A stretch of 64,000 nucleotides of DNA from Pseudomonadota bacterium (GCA_018241995.1 JAFECT010000009.1:62001-126000); one strand, 5' to 3'. Positions 9,818-19,047 are shown, counted from the stretch's first letter. A program made the numbers and translations. Notes: generated by a model from the letters alone, not told the origin.

Positions 9818-10495
9818 ATGCTGTCTCCGATCGCAATGCCGAACGCCAGCCGCCGCTTCACGCCGCCTTTCGCGCGCACGGCGGAAGTCTGTGACACCTT
9901 CTTTGCCGACCTCGACGGAGCGCGCCGGATCTGTGCGCGTGACGAGGAGATTTACGCTGAGGAATCCGCCGCCGACTTCGTCTACGAGGTCGTCGAGGGC
10001 GTGGTTCGCACCTGCCGCCTGCTCAGCGACGGCCGCAGGCAGATCGAGGACTTCTACCTGCCCGGCGACGTGTTCGGGCTGGAGGCGGGCCTGATGCGCC
10101 GCGCGGCGGCCGAAGCCGTGGGGCCGGTCACCCTGAAGGTCGTGCGCCGCACCACCCTCTCCGACCTGGCCACCCGCGATGCGGACCTGGCGCGCAAGCT
10201 GTGGTCGCTGACCGCGCGCGACCTGCGCCGCACCCAGGACCACCTGCTGATGCTGGGTCGTCGCAGCGCCACCGAGCGCGTGGCCGGCTTCCTGCTGGAT
10301 CTGGCGGAACGCACCGACTCCGAGGACGTGCTTGATCTGCCGATGTCGCGCCAGGACATCGCCGACTATCTGGGCCTGACCATCGAGACGGTGTCGCGCA
10401 CCTTCACCCAGCTGCAGAACACCGGCCTGATCGAGGCGCCGAGCTGCCGCCACCTGATCGTGGACCTCGAGGCGCTGGAGGATCTCTGCGCCTGA
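9818..10495 (+). CDS. Crp/Fnr-family transcriptional regulator, FixK-like
   Basis: 225-residue regulator with an N-terminal cyclic-nucleotide-binding-like barrel (YLPGDVFGLEAG region) and a C-terminal winged HTH (MSRQDIADYLGLTIETVSRT). The recognition helix carries E-x-x-S-R, the FNR residues that read TTGA half-sites, matching the palindromes in this window. The classic FNR N-terminal Cys cluster is absent, so it is probably FixK-like and controlled by another oxygen sensor. Start 9818 is preferred (GGGGG 9 bp upstream); 9782 would add 12 residues. It is the best candidate regulator of the surrounding genes. No perfect FixK box precedes the gene itself. Confidence 0.88.
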   Translation: MLSPIAMPNASRRFTPPFARTAEVCDTFFADLDGARRICARDEEIYAEESAADFVYEVVEGVVRTCRLLSDGRRQIEDFYLPGDVFGLEAGLMRRAAAEAVGPVTLKVVRRTTLSDLATRDADLARKLWSLTARDLRRTQDHLLMLGRRSATERVAGFLLDLAERTDSEDVLDLPMSRQDIADYLGLTIETVSRTFTQLQNTGLIEAPSCRHLIVDLEALEDLCA

Positions 10496-10502
10496 CGCCT
10501 GC

Positions 10503-11396
10503 CTAGGCGAGCATGAGTTCCCTGACCGCCACGGCCAGGGGGTCTGCGATCGAAAAGGCGGTGACTGGACTGCGGATGCTGTCGGATGCCGCCACTCGCA
10601 GGCCCGCTGCCGCCAGTTCACCGAGGGTCCGCCGTGAGGCGAGGGCGTGCGTGGCGATGCACAGGCTGACCCGCCCCCCGCGCAAGGCCAGCTGCTCGGC
10701 CGCCGCAATCAGCGTGCGACCGGACGAGACCACGTCATCGATCAGGACCGGGGTGCGCCCGGGCGGGACCGCCAGGTCATCGGGCGCATGGACGCGCACC
10801 TCGCGGTCCCCCAGCCTCTCTTTCCGCAGCACCGAATAAGGAACGCCGGCGGCGGCGGCCACGGCGGCTGTCCACTGCCGGCTCTCCTCGTCCGGACCGA
10901 TCAGGAAAGCCTCGGGCGCCTGCGCGCGGATCCAGGCGGCCATGGCCTCGGTCGCATGCGCGACGCGGGTCGGGATCGCATAGACTTCGGCCAGGTCGTG
11001 GATGCGGTGCAGGTGCGGGTCGACCGTGGCCAGCCAGTCGACCGTCCGCGACAGCAGCGCCGCGTACAGCCTCGCGCTGATCGGCTCCCCCCGATGGAAA
11101 CTGGCGTCCTGGCGCATATAGGCGAGGTAGGGTGCGGCCAGGCCGAGGCGCCGGGCGCCGCGGCCGCGCAGAGCGGCGGCGACCAGCTGCAGCAGGGTGG
11201 TCTTCGGATCGGGCCGGTCGAGGGAGCAGACCAGGACCACGTCGCGATCGATCAGGTCCGCCTCGATGCGGAAATAGCTTTCGCCGTCCGGAAAACGCCG
11301 GTGGCGCAGCCCCTGCAGGTCCCCGCCGCAGGTTCGCGCGAGCGCTGTGGCCAGGCTCCTGGATGTGCCGGGAAACGCGAGGAACAGGGGCTTCAT
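10503..11396 (-). CDS. Ribose-phosphate pyrophosphokinase (PRPP synthetase) family protein
   Basis: 297-residue member of the PRPP synthetase family, which normally makes PRPP and AMP from ribose-5-phosphate and ATP. It shows RRFPDGESYFRI (ATP-site flexible region), the YLAYMRQD segment, DPHLHRIHDL, and the PRPP-binding loop VLIDDVVSSGRTL. It is shorter and more divergent than housekeeping Prs. It is the third gene of a minus-strand operon and overlaps the phosphorylase gene by 4 bp. The context suggests a specialised role in nucleotide-pentose salvage, possibly running in reverse to form ATP; that is inference. Confidence 0.85.
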   Translation of the reverse strand: MKPLFLAFPGTSRSLATALARTCGGDLQGLRHRRFPDGESYFRIEADLIDRDVVLVCSLDRPDPKTTLLQLVAAALRGRGARRLGLAAPYLAYMRQDASFHRGEPISARLYAALLSRTVDWLATVDPHLHRIHDLAEVYAIPTRVAHATEAMAAWIRAQAPEAFLIGPDEESRQWTAAVAAAAGVPYSVLRKERLGDREVRVHAPDDLAVPPGRTPVLIDDVVSSGRTLIAAAEQLALRGGRVSLCIATHALASRRTLGELAAAGLRVAASDSIRSPVTAFSIADPLAVAVRELMLA

Positions 11397-12913
11397 GCCG
11401 CTCTCACCGCGATCAGGTCCGGGTTTGCCGCTGCATAGGCCATCGCATAGTCGAGCTCTCCGGCGGACTCTGCATGCACCGTGAGCAACGGCTGGCGCGC
11501 ACCGACCTGGTCACCCAGGCGCACGTGCATCTCGACACCCGCGGCCTTGGCGTCGGGCGCGCCGGCCAGCTTGGCGAGGCGGCCTAAGCGGCGATTGTCG
11601 ATGTCCGCCACCATCCCGGCCGCCCCGGCCAGGAGCGGCTTGTGATGCGACGCGTGCGGCGGTTCGCGCAGGCCGCCCTGGGCCTCGCAGATCGCCTGGA
11701 ACTTGCGCCACGCCCGGCCGTCGGCGATGGCCGCCTCGGCCAGGACCGGGCCCGCCCCTTGCGGCGCGGCGCCCCCGAGCTCCAGCAGGGCCGCCGCCAG
11801 CATCACCGCCTTTTCGCGGAGGTCGGCAGGCGCGTCGGCCTGGTTCTGCAGCACCGCCAGCACGTCGCGCGCCTCCAGCGCCGGACCGATGCCGCGGCCG
11901 ACCGGCTGGGAACCGTCGGAGACCACCACATGGGCTTCCAGGCCCAGGGTCCGGGCGATGCGCGCCAGCCGATCCATAAGCCGCGCCGCGGTCTCCTCGT
12001 CGCGCACCTTCGCGGTGCGCCCGACCGGCATGTCGATCACCGCATGGGTGGCCCCGGCGGCGATCTTCTTGGACAGCACCGAGGCGATCAGCTGGCCCTC
12101 GGGATCGATGTCGAGCGCGCGCTCGACCCGGATCAGCACGTCATCCGCGGGACTGAGGTTCACCGCCCCACCCCACGCCAGACAGCCGTGCTCATGCTCC
12201 ACCACCTTGCGAATCTCGTCGAGGCTGAGGTCGACGCGTGTCAGCGTCTCCATGGTGTCAGCCGTGCCGGCGGGGGAGGTGATGGCGCGCGACGAGGTCT
12301 TGGGGATGGTCAGGCCGTGCGCCGCGACGATCGCCACCACGATCGGGGTCGTGCGGTTGCCGGGCAGGCCGCCGATGCTGTGCTTGTCCAGAACCAGGGC
12401 CTGGGGCCAGCTCAGGCGCTCGCCCACCTCGACCATGGCCCGGGTCAGGCCCAGGGTCTCATGGTCATCCAGAGGCAGGGTCGAGCAGGCGGTCAGGAAG
12501 GCCGCAAGCTGGATTTCAGACAGGCGCCCCGCCGCCACCTCGCCGATCAGACCGCTGAAGTCCGCCGTCGCCAGGCGATGGCCGAAGATGCGCCGCCTCA
12601 GGGCGCCGGCGAAGGCGAGGTCGGGTGCGTGGCGCACGCTTAGCGTCTCGCCTTCCTTGGCCTTCAGCTGCGTCCAGGCGGCTTCCGAGAGGCCGGCCTC
12701 CTCCTGTTCCACGATGTGGTCGTCGACCTGGATCAGGGTGGCGATGGCTTCGGACGAGCCGGTCTTCAGCAGCACGCGCGTGCGCGGGGCCAGGCCTTCC
12801 GAGCGGCAGATGGCGCAATCGCGGCGCATGAACACCAGGGCCTCATCCTGGGCGAACACGCCCAGGCGGCGCGCGGTCATCTCGTGGCCGTGGGCGGGCA
12901 AGCGCGCGGTCAT
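11393..12913 (-). CDS. Thymidine/AMP phosphorylase family protein (long, AMPpase-like)
   Basis: 506-residue nucleoside/nucleotide phosphorylase. Classical DeoA is about 440 residues; the extra N-terminal domain (about residues 1-90) is the arrangement of archaeal AMP phosphorylase. The phosphate/substrate signature DKHSIGGLPGNRTTP is followed by IPKTSSRAITSPAGTADTM, as in AMPpase. Such enzymes split AMP or a nucleoside with phosphate, giving base and a phosphorylated ribose. It is coupled by 4-bp overlaps to the phosphoketolase upstream and the PRPP synthetase downstream, so the sugar phosphate is probably passed into those enzymes. True substrate is untested. Confidence 0.88.
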   Translation of the reverse strand: MTARLPAHGHEMTARRLGVFAQDEALVFMRRDCAICRSEGLAPRTRVLLKTGSSEAIATLIQVDDHIVEQEEAGLSEAAWTQLKAKEGETLSVRHAPDLAFAGALRRRIFGHRLATADFSGLIGEVAAGRLSEIQLAAFLTACSTLPLDDHETLGLTRAMVEVGERLSWPQALVLDKHSIGGLPGNRTTPIVVAIVAAHGLTIPKTSSRAITSPAGTADTMETLTRVDLSLDEIRKVVEHEHGCLAWGGAVNLSPADDVLIRVERALDIDPEGQLIASVLSKKIAAGATHAVIDMPVGRTAKVRDEETAARLMDRLARIARTLGLEAHVVVSDGSQPVGRGIGPALEARDVLAVLQNQADAPADLREKAVMLAAALLELGGAAPQGAGPVLAEAAIADGRAWRKFQAICEAQGGLREPPHASHHKPLLAGAAGMVADIDNRRLGRLAKLAGAPDAKAAGVEMHVRLGDQVGARQPLLTVHAESAGELDYAMAYAAANPDLIAVRAA

Positions 12914-15279
12914 GCCAGACGGCGCCGTTGTTCAAGGTCGCGGGGCCGGCCGCGATGATCCAGGGCGTCGATCTCTTCCGGGTCGAGCAGGCTGCGCCGC
13001 GCCTTGCCGAGCAGAGCTCCGGCCGCGTCCGCCGCATGCGCCCAGGTGTTGGCGTTGGCGAAGAGCATTCCGAAGGGGTCCAGTGTGCCGCCGCGGTTGA
13101 TATAGCCCAGCGCGCGCATCCGGTCGCGGCCCCCGTCGATCCGGCGCAGGACGCCCAGCATCGGCTCCGGGCGGGTGTGGCACAGCATCACGCGCGGCAG
13201 GTCGCGCGGGAACAGCGCCTCGACAAAGTCGTCGGGCTGCACGAAGCACGCTTCGACCGGATCGCGCGCAAGGCGCAGGCGACCGGGCTCCAGCACATAG
13301 TCGACGCGGGCGCTCACACCCGCCTGGGCGAGACGGTCGGCCGCGGCCAGCGCCTCGCCGAGCTGATAGGCGCCGATCGCGACAAGCTGCACGTCCGCCT
13401 CAGGGTTGCCCACGACCGGACCGGCCCCGTCGCGAACCAGGATGTCGGCGGCTTCGGCGTCGAAGACGACCGGCTGGGGGCGCTTCGGCGCGACCACGGC
13501 CGCGATCACCCCGCGTTCGGCATAGACGGAGCGCAGCGACCGCACGGCTGTCGGCGCATCGGGCGGGAACAGCACGCGTGCGGTGTCGCTCATCTCGCCC
13601 AGCAGGGCTTCGGCGAAGGTCGAGTCCTGATGAGACTGGTCGTTCTTGCCGTTCTCCCACAGGTGCGAGGTGGCCACGACCGGCAGGCCGATCCACTGCG
13701 GCATCGCGCCCAGGCGGCGCTGGCGGCGCGCGAAGATCACCTCCTGGCGGAGCGCGCCCAGCATGCGCACCGCAAAGGCCTCGTAGGTGACCACCAGATT
13801 GAGCCCACCCTTGTTGCCGAGTGCGGCGCCCAGCACGGCCTCCTCGTTGAGGACGGTGACCACCTGGCCGTCGACCGCCTCGGCCACGCCGGGTTCGGGG
13901 GCGCAGACCCGGTGACGCAGGCGCGCCAGGGTCAGGGGCATGCCGTTGCTGGCCAGTTCGTCAGGATTGCCGACGCGGATACGCAGGTGCGGATTGGCGT
14001 CCGCCAGGGCGACGAACCAGGCGTCCAGGGCGGCCATGGGCGCGACCGGGCCGGCGGCCGGGGCCGCATCGAAGGGCAGGGGCAGACTGGGATGGCTTGC
14101 AGGTGAAAGTTCGGGCGACGCCGGAGGGCCCAGGGTGGCCACCGCCGCTCGCAACGCCTGCGGCGGCGTGAACAGGGCTGCGGCGGCGTCGTTGAACATG
14201 CGCCTGGCGGCTTCGTCGGTGTGCGGATTGACGCCGAGCGGCAGATTGTGCGCGCGGTTCGTGCCCGCGCCGGGAAAGCCCCAGCCCTTGGCCACCGAGG
14301 CCACCACATAGGGCATGGCGACCGGATAGCGTCCCTCGGCGCCCGCGGCCTGGAGCCGGCGCTCCGCCTCCAGGATCGCCCACGCGAACTCGGCCGGGTC
14401 GTCGCCGGCGATGTCCATGGGGTCGAAGTCGTGCAGGGCCAGGTCGGCGTTCAGCCTTGAGACACCGCCCTCCTGGGCGATCTCCGTGCGCTGCTCGATA
14501 CGACGGCCGTTCAGGATCATCACCGGCGTGACCAGGCCGGTGTCTTGGGCGCGCCACCAGCGCGGCGACCAGTCCGCGCCGCGCTGCTCCTCGTAGGCGC
14601 CGTCGGAGAGGAACGCGACCAGCCGCTCGCCCGGCATCGGCACGTGGGCGTACTGGACCTCGGCGCATCCCAGATAGCCGCCTTCCATCAAGCCCCCCGC
14701 CGTCTGGGGCCCCACGTGGCTGCCGAGCGGCGCGGCGGGCGAGCCGTCCGGCGCCAGCGCGTAGCCGTAGAAGTCCGAGCAGAAGCGCGAAAGCCCCGCG
14801 CGCGTCAGGTCATAGCGCTCCACCTGTTGTGCACTGAGCCGCCCGGTCAGCAGATTGACCGCCTCGATCGCCGCCACGCAATGGCCCTGACCCATCAGCC
14901 AGCGACGGCGCGTTCCCGAAAGGGCGTCCGCCGCCAACAGGCCCGCATAGGCGATCGCCATGTTGAGCGACCCGCCCGTATGACCTTGCGGGTCCGGCTT
15001 GAACGCCTCGGCCGGCAGAGGCGCTCCGTTGGGGTCGACCGCGCGCACATAGGTCATGTGCGCCACCAGCCACATGGCGGCGGAGGCCAGGCGGTCGGCG
15101 GCGGCGAGGATCGACCACGCTCTGTCGGCTGCCTTGGGGTCGTTGTCGGCGAGGCGCGAGACCAACTCCGCCGCCCGCTCCGCGGTGCGCGGGCGATGAC
15201 TAAAGGGTCCGAAGCCTTGCCGCCACCGCTCGGCGGCGGGGCTGTCGGCTGAGACCGTGCGGCTGTGCTTCTGATCCAT
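12910..15279 (-). CDS. Phosphoketolase family protein (Xfp-like)
   Basis: 789-residue ThDP enzyme of the phosphoketolase family, which cleaves xylulose-5-phosphate (or fructose-6-phosphate) with phosphate to acetyl-phosphate. Xfp-like landmarks are SHVGPQTAGGLMEGGYLG (compare SHMAPETPGSINEGGELG of Xfp), a ThDP-binding stretch from LSDGAYEE to ILNG, and TSHLWENGKNDQSHQD in the C-terminal half. The usual GPGHGG is changed to MGQGHCV, so the active site is divergent. It leads a three-gene operon with a FixK box 34 bp upstream, and its product would feed the divergent pta-ackA genes. Confidence 0.88.
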   Translation of the reverse strand: MDQKHSRTVSADSPAAERWRQGFGPFSHRPRTAERAAELVSRLADNDPKAADRAWSILAAADRLASAAMWLVAHMTYVRAVDPNGAPLPAEAFKPDPQGHTGGSLNMAIAYAGLLAADALSGTRRRWLMGQGHCVAAIEAVNLLTGRLSAQQVERYDLTRAGLSRFCSDFYGYALAPDGSPAAPLGSHVGPQTAGGLMEGGYLGCAEVQYAHVPMPGERLVAFLSDGAYEEQRGADWSPRWWRAQDTGLVTPVMILNGRRIEQRTEIAQEGGVSRLNADLALHDFDPMDIAGDDPAEFAWAILEAERRLQAAGAEGRYPVAMPYVVASVAKGWGFPGAGTNRAHNLPLGVNPHTDEAARRMFNDAAAALFTPPQALRAAVATLGPPASPELSPASHPSLPLPFDAAPAAGPVAPMAALDAWFVALADANPHLRIRVGNPDELASNGMPLTLARLRHRVCAPEPGVAEAVDGQVVTVLNEEAVLGAALGNKGGLNLVVTYEAFAVRMLGALRQEVIFARRQRRLGAMPQWIGLPVVATSHLWENGKNDQSHQDSTFAEALLGEMSDTARVLFPPDAPTAVRSLRSVYAERGVIAAVVAPKRPQPVVFDAEAADILVRDGAGPVVGNPEADVQLVAIGAYQLGEALAAADRLAQAGVSARVDYVLEPGRLRLARDPVEACFVQPDDFVEALFPRDLPRVMLCHTRPEPMLGVLRRIDGGRDRMRALGYINRGGTLDPFGMLFANANTWAHAADAAGALLGKARRSLLDPEEIDALDHRGRPRDLEQRRRLA

Positions 15280-15312
15280 GCCGACAACCTGCCGAAGCGC
15301 GCGGACGTCGCC

Positions 15313-15326
15313 TTGAGCAGCGTCAA
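15313..15326. promoter_or_regulatory. FixK/FNR-type operator
   Basis: TTGAGCAGCGTCAA is a perfect TTGA-N6-TCAA palindrome between two divergent operons. It is 34 bp from the phosphoketolase ATG and 87 bp from the usp ATG. One site could coordinate both halves of the acetyl-phosphate pathway. Confidence 0.8.
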
Positions 15327-15412
15327 ACCGCGGCGGCCCTCACCCTTGATTTCGCTCAACGCGGAGACGAGCCCGCAGCCGCATGCTCCGGGTGAGTTCT
15401 GGAGGAACCCGC

Positions 15413-16288
15413 ATGATCGCCAACCGCTTCGCCGCCGTCGTGGCGGTCGCCACGGGCGCGGCCGACGACGCCCACGCCATTTCCACGGCCGCCGCCCTCG
15501 CCCGTCGGCACGCGGCTGTGGCCCACGTCGTCGCACACCTGCCGGACCGGGCGATGATGCTGTCCGGGTGGGGCAACGCCTCGGGCATCTATCTCACGCC
15601 GGAAGTGCTGCAGAGCCTGACCGACGCCGACAACGAGACGCGCAAGGATATCGCGCGGATGGCCAAGGACATCTCGGCCCGGGACGGGTTGGCCTGGGGC
15701 CCGGGTTCAGGCGGCGCGCGCATGATCCTCGACGACGCCGAAGGCGCGTTCTGGAGCCCGCTGGAGCGGGCCCTGCCGCTGGCCGACCTGACGATCTTCG
15801 GCCGCTCCGCCGAGCAGGATTCGAGCCTGCGCGACGGCCCGCTGGCCCAGACCCTGATGACCAGCCGGTCCCCTGCGCTGGTGGTCCGCGACGCGCCGCT
15901 CGCTACGGGCAAGCCCGTGGCGGTCGCCTGGGACGGCAGCCTGGAGGCCGGCAGGGCCGTGCGCGCCGCCCGGCCGCTGCTGGTCGAGGCTTCGGAGGTG
16001 GTGATCCTGCAGGATCTGTCGGAGCTGTCGCCCGAGCGTCGCGAAGCCGCCGATCCGGCGCGGCTGATCGCCTATCTGGAGCTCTGCGGCGTGGTCGCGA
16101 CCCGCGCCGCGTCGGTGGAGGGTGGCGGGCACGGCCCCGCTCTGGTGGCCGCCGCCAACCGCTATAGCGCCGAAATCCTGGTGGCGGGCGCCTATGGCCA
16201 TACGCGCCTGGGCGAGTGGATGCTGGGCGGCGCCACGCGCGCCTTCCTGGAGGCGAAGGACGCGCCCCACCTGTTCCTGGCGCACTGA
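15413..16288 (+). CDS. Universal stress protein (tandem Usp domains)
   Basis: 291 residues from the ATG at 15413, chosen because GGAGGAA lies 7 bp upstream. There are two Usp-like halves. The second ends with the conserved nucleotide-site stretch DILVAGAYGHTRLGE-like (EILVAGAYGHTRLGEWMLGG, about residues 253-272). The first half lacks a clear G-x2-G-x9-G motif. Tandem Usps of this type are common in FixK/FNR regulons of alphaproteobacteria. First gene of the operon usp-pta-ackA, 16 bp before pta; soluble and cytoplasmic. Confidence 0.88.
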   Translation: MIANRFAAVVAVATGAADDAHAISTAAALARRHAAVAHVVAHLPDRAMMLSGWGNASGIYLTPEVLQSLTDADNETRKDIARMAKDISARDGLAWGPGSGGARMILDDAEGAFWSPLERALPLADLTIFGRSAEQDSSLRDGPLAQTLMTSRSPALVVRDAPLATGKPVAVAWDGSLEAGRAVRAARPLLVEASEVVILQDLSELSPERREAADPARLIAYLELCGVVATRAASVEGGGHGPALVAAANRYSAEILVAGAYGHTRLGEWMLGGATRAFLEAKDAPHLFLAH

Positions 16289-16304
16289 GGACGGCGCGCC
16301 GCGG

Positions 16305-17255
16305 ATGGCCGATCTTGAACCGCGCTTTGGTCGTCTCGCGCGGCTGTTCGACCGAGGGCCGAACGCCCGGCCTCTGCCTGCCGCGATCGTCCATCCCTGC
16401 GACGCGGTCTCCTTGCGCGCCGCCGCGCAGTGCGCGGCGATGGGCCTGATCGAGCCGATTCTGACCGGTCCGCCCGCCCGCATAGCCGCCGAGGCCCGGG
16501 CGGCGGAGACGGACATCACCGGTTTCGCGATCGAGCCCGCGGCGCACAGCCACGCCGCCGCGCGCCGGGCGGTCGAGCTCGTCCGGGCCGGGCGCGCGGC
16601 CATGATCGTGAAGGGCGCGCTGCATACCGACGAGCTGATGGAGGCGGTGGTCGATCCCGCCGGTGGCCTGCGCACCGAGCGACGCATCAGCCACGTGTTC
16701 CTGATCGACGCGGCGACCTATCCGCGGCTGCTGTTCGTGACCGATGCGGCGATCAACATCGCTCCGTCGCTCGAGGACAAGCGCGACATCGTGCAGAACG
16801 CCATCGATCTCGCCGCCGCGGTCGGCGTCCAGACCCCGCGTGTGGCGCTGCTGTCAGCCGTGGAGACGGTCACGTCGCGCCTGCCGTCCACGGTGGAGGC
16901 CGCGGCCCTGTGCAAGATGGCCGATCGGGGCCAGATCGTGGGAGCGCTGCTCGATGGCCCCCTGGCGCTGGACAACGCCGTCAATCCCGCCGCCGCCGCC
17001 GACAAGGGCCTGGTCTCATCGGTGGCCGGACGCGCCGACATCCTGGTCGCCCCCAACCTTGAGGCGGGAAACATCCTGGCCAAGCAGCTGACCTTCCTGG
17101 AAGGCGCTCAGGCGGCCGGGGTGGTGCTGGGCGCACGGGTTCCCATCGCGCTGGGCAGTCGGGCCGACAGTCTCGAAAGCCATATCGCCGCCTGCGCCGC
17201 CGCCGTGCTGATGGCCGAGCGCGGCGCGGCGCCCCTGAAGCCGAGAGGCGCCTGA
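16305..17255 (+). CDS. pta: Phosphate acetyltransferase (phosphate acetyl/butyryl transferase family)
   Basis: 316-residue enzyme interconverting acetyl-phosphate and acetyl-CoA. It is the short Pta form without the N-terminal DRTGG domain. Typical stretches are AMIVKGALHTDELM, the FVTDAAINIAP segment and MADRGQIVGALLDGPLALDNA, as in the Pta/Ptb catalytic domain. A phosphate butyryltransferase activity is an alternative, but the directly following acetate kinase and the divergent phosphoketolase favour acetyl-phosphate. The ATG at 16305 has a weak GCGG upstream; it follows usp by 16 bp. Confidence 0.9.
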   Translation: MADLEPRFGRLARLFDRGPNARPLPAAIVHPCDAVSLRAAAQCAAMGLIEPILTGPPARIAAEARAAETDITGFAIEPAAHSHAAARRAVELVRAGRAAMIVKGALHTDELMEAVVDPAGGLRTERRISHVFLIDAATYPRLLFVTDAAINIAPSLEDKRDIVQNAIDLAAAVGVQTPRVALLSAVETVTSRLPSTVEAAALCKMADRGQIVGALLDGPLALDNAVNPAAAADKGLVSSVAGRADILVAPNLEAGNILAKQLTFLEGAQAAGVVLGARVPIALGSRADSLESHIAACAAAVLMAERGAAPLKPRGA

Positions 17256-17258
17256 GCT

Positions 17259-18443
17259 GTGGCAGATGCGCGCTCCGCCTTGCTGGCGCTGAATGTCGGG
17301 TCGTCCAGCCTCAAGTTCGCGGCGTTCGAGGCCGGTCCCGGCCTTGGGCTGCTGTGCCGGGGCGCGGTGACGACTTCCGGCGTCGAGGCGGGGCAGGTCA
17401 GGGTCCTCGACCACGAGAGGCGAACCCTGGCGGAGGAGCGCTGGTGCGAGACCGAACGCGCGGGCGAAGCCGTCTTCCACCGCCTTCTGGAGCGGCTGGG
17501 CGCCTGGCTGGGCGGGCGCAGCCTCGCCGGTGTCGGCCACAGGATCGTCCATGGCGGCGACCGCCGTGACGCCGTCCGCCTCGACAGCGCCGAAATCACG
17601 CGCCTGGAGAACCTCTGCCCGCTCGCGCCGCTGCACCAGCCGCAGGGTCTGGAGGGCGTGCGCGCGGTGGCGGCCGCGCGGTCGGACCTTCCCCAGACCG
17701 CCAGCTTCGACACCGCCTTCCATGCGGACCACCGCCCCCCGGTGAACCGCTTCGCGCTGCCGCGCCGGTTCGAGGCCGAAGGCGTGCGGCGCTATGGCTT
17801 CCACGGGCTTTCCTACGCCTATGTGGCGGGGCGGCTGGCCGAGCTGGATTCAGGGTTCGCCGCCGGGCGCGTGATCGTGGCCCACCTCGGCTCGGGCGCG
17901 AGCCTGTGCGCGCTGTCGGCCGGGCGGAGCGTCGACACGACCATGGGCTTTTCCGCCCTGGACGGGCTGGTCATGGCGACCCGCAGCGGCGCGCTGGATC
18001 CCGGCGTCGTGCTCTACCTGCAGGACCGTTACGGGCTCGACACCACAGCGGTCAGCGACCTGCTCTACCGGCGATCCGGTTTGCTGGGGGTGTCTGGTCT
18101 GACCGGGGACATGCGCGCCCTGCTCGACAGTCCGGAGCCTGCCGCCCGGGAGGCGGTGGAGTTGTTCGTATTCCGCGTCGCCCGCGAAGTCGGGGCCCTG
18201 GCCATGACCTTGGGGGGCCTGGACGGCGTGGTGTTCACCGGCGGCGTCGGCGAGCATGCTGCGCCGGTACGCAGCATGATCTGCGAACGGCTCCAATGGC
18301 TCGGCGCCCGCATCGACGAGCCAGCCAACACGAGCCGGCGGGAAGGCTCGATCGCCGCGGCCGGCTCACGCCTGGGCCTGTGGGTCGTGCCGACGGACGA
18401 GGAGCGGGTGGTGGCGGGCGACCTGGCGCGACTGCTACGGTAG
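17259..18443 (+). CDS. ackA: Acetate kinase
   Basis: 394 residues, starting at GTG 17259 only 3 bp after the pta stop. Converts acetyl-phosphate and ADP to acetate and ATP. The N-terminal LALNVGSSSLKFA motif, VGHRIVHGG, FDTAFH, RYGFHGLSY and VVFTGGVGEHA motifs are those of AckA and cover the ATP/acetate sites. Last gene of the usp-pta-ackA operon. Together with phosphoketolase it would give one ATP per pentose phosphate by substrate-level phosphorylation, sensible under oxygen limitation. Confidence 0.95.
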   Translation: MADARSALLALNVGSSSLKFAAFEAGPGLGLLCRGAVTTSGVEAGQVRVLDHERRTLAEERWCETERAGEAVFHRLLERLGAWLGGRSLAGVGHRIVHGGDRRDAVRLDSAEITRLENLCPLAPLHQPQGLEGVRAVAAARSDLPQTASFDTAFHADHRPPVNRFALPRRFEAEGVRRYGFHGLSYAYVAGRLAELDSGFAAGRVIVAHLGSGASLCALSAGRSVDTTMGFSALDGLVMATRSGALDPGVVLYLQDRYGLDTTAVSDLLYRRSGLLGVSGLTGDMRALLDSPEPAAREAVELFVFRVAREVGALAMTLGGLDGVVFTGGVGEHAAPVRSMICERLQWLGARIDEPANTSRREGSIAAAGSRLGLWVVPTDEERVVAGDLARLLR

Positions 18444-18466
18444 GTCTCCGGCGGCGGCTGACCGCC

Positions 18467-18997
18467 TCAGGTCGCGCCGTGAGCCCGAAGCAGCGCGATC
18501 ATCGACTGGCTCTTGGCGCGCGAGATCGGCATGTCGCCCTGACGGTCCATGGCGTTGACCTCGGCGCCGTGCTCAAGCAGCAGGGCCGCCGCCGGGACTT
18601 GGTCACCGGATATGGCGGCGAACAGGGGGGTGCGGCCCTGGCTGTCGCGCATGGTGACCGACGCGCCGTGATCGAGCAGGTGGCGCATGACATCCAGGTC
18701 GCCCAGGCGCGCGGCGTTGAACAGGGGCGTACGGCCGTAGTTGTTGCGGATGTTCGGGTCGGCCCCGTGCAGCAGCAGAATATCGGCGATGTCGGTCTGG
18801 CGGAATCGCACCGCCTGGCAGAGCGCCGTGCAACCGGTCTCATCCTCCTCATCCACCGAAACCCGGTCCGCGAGCAGGGACTGCACCACGCGGGCGTCGC
18901 CCCGCCGAACCGCGTCGCCCAAGGGGCCGGCGAAGGCCGGGGCCGCAAGGGCGCAGGCGAACAGAGCGATCAGGACAGGACGTGCAGGCTTGGCCAT
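18467..18997 (-). CDS. Exported ankyrin-repeat protein
   Basis: 176-residue protein with a Sec signal peptide (LIALFACALAAPAFA, cleaved near residue 23) and about four ankyrin repeats. Examples are GRTPLFNAARLGDLDVMRHLLDH-like and GRTPLFAAISGDQVPAAALLLE units separated by 33-34 residues. The start at 18997 is preferred to 19021 because GGAG lies 8 bp upstream. It is periplasmic or membrane-associated, with an unknown partner. A FixK box 51 bp upstream puts it in the same regulon; it is convergent with ackA, separated by 23 bp. Confidence 0.88.
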   Translation of the reverse strand: MAKPARPVLIALFACALAAPAFAGPLGDAVRRGDARVVQSLLADRVSVDEEDETGCTALCQAVRFRQTDIADILLLHGADPNIRNNYGRTPLFNAARLGDLDVMRHLLDHGASVTMRDSQGRTPLFAAISGDQVPAAALLLEHGAEVNAMDRQGDMPISRAKSQSMIALLRAHGAT

Positions 18998-19047
18998 GGC
19001 GGAACTCCGATGCTGCGCCATTCGAACCCGAGGCCGCCCATCAGGCC

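Noticed and set aside
12928..14106. Long plus-strand ORF opposite the phosphoketolase gene
   Set aside because: His/Gly/Arg-rich translation without motifs; the minus strand carries conserved phosphoketolase blocks over the whole length.
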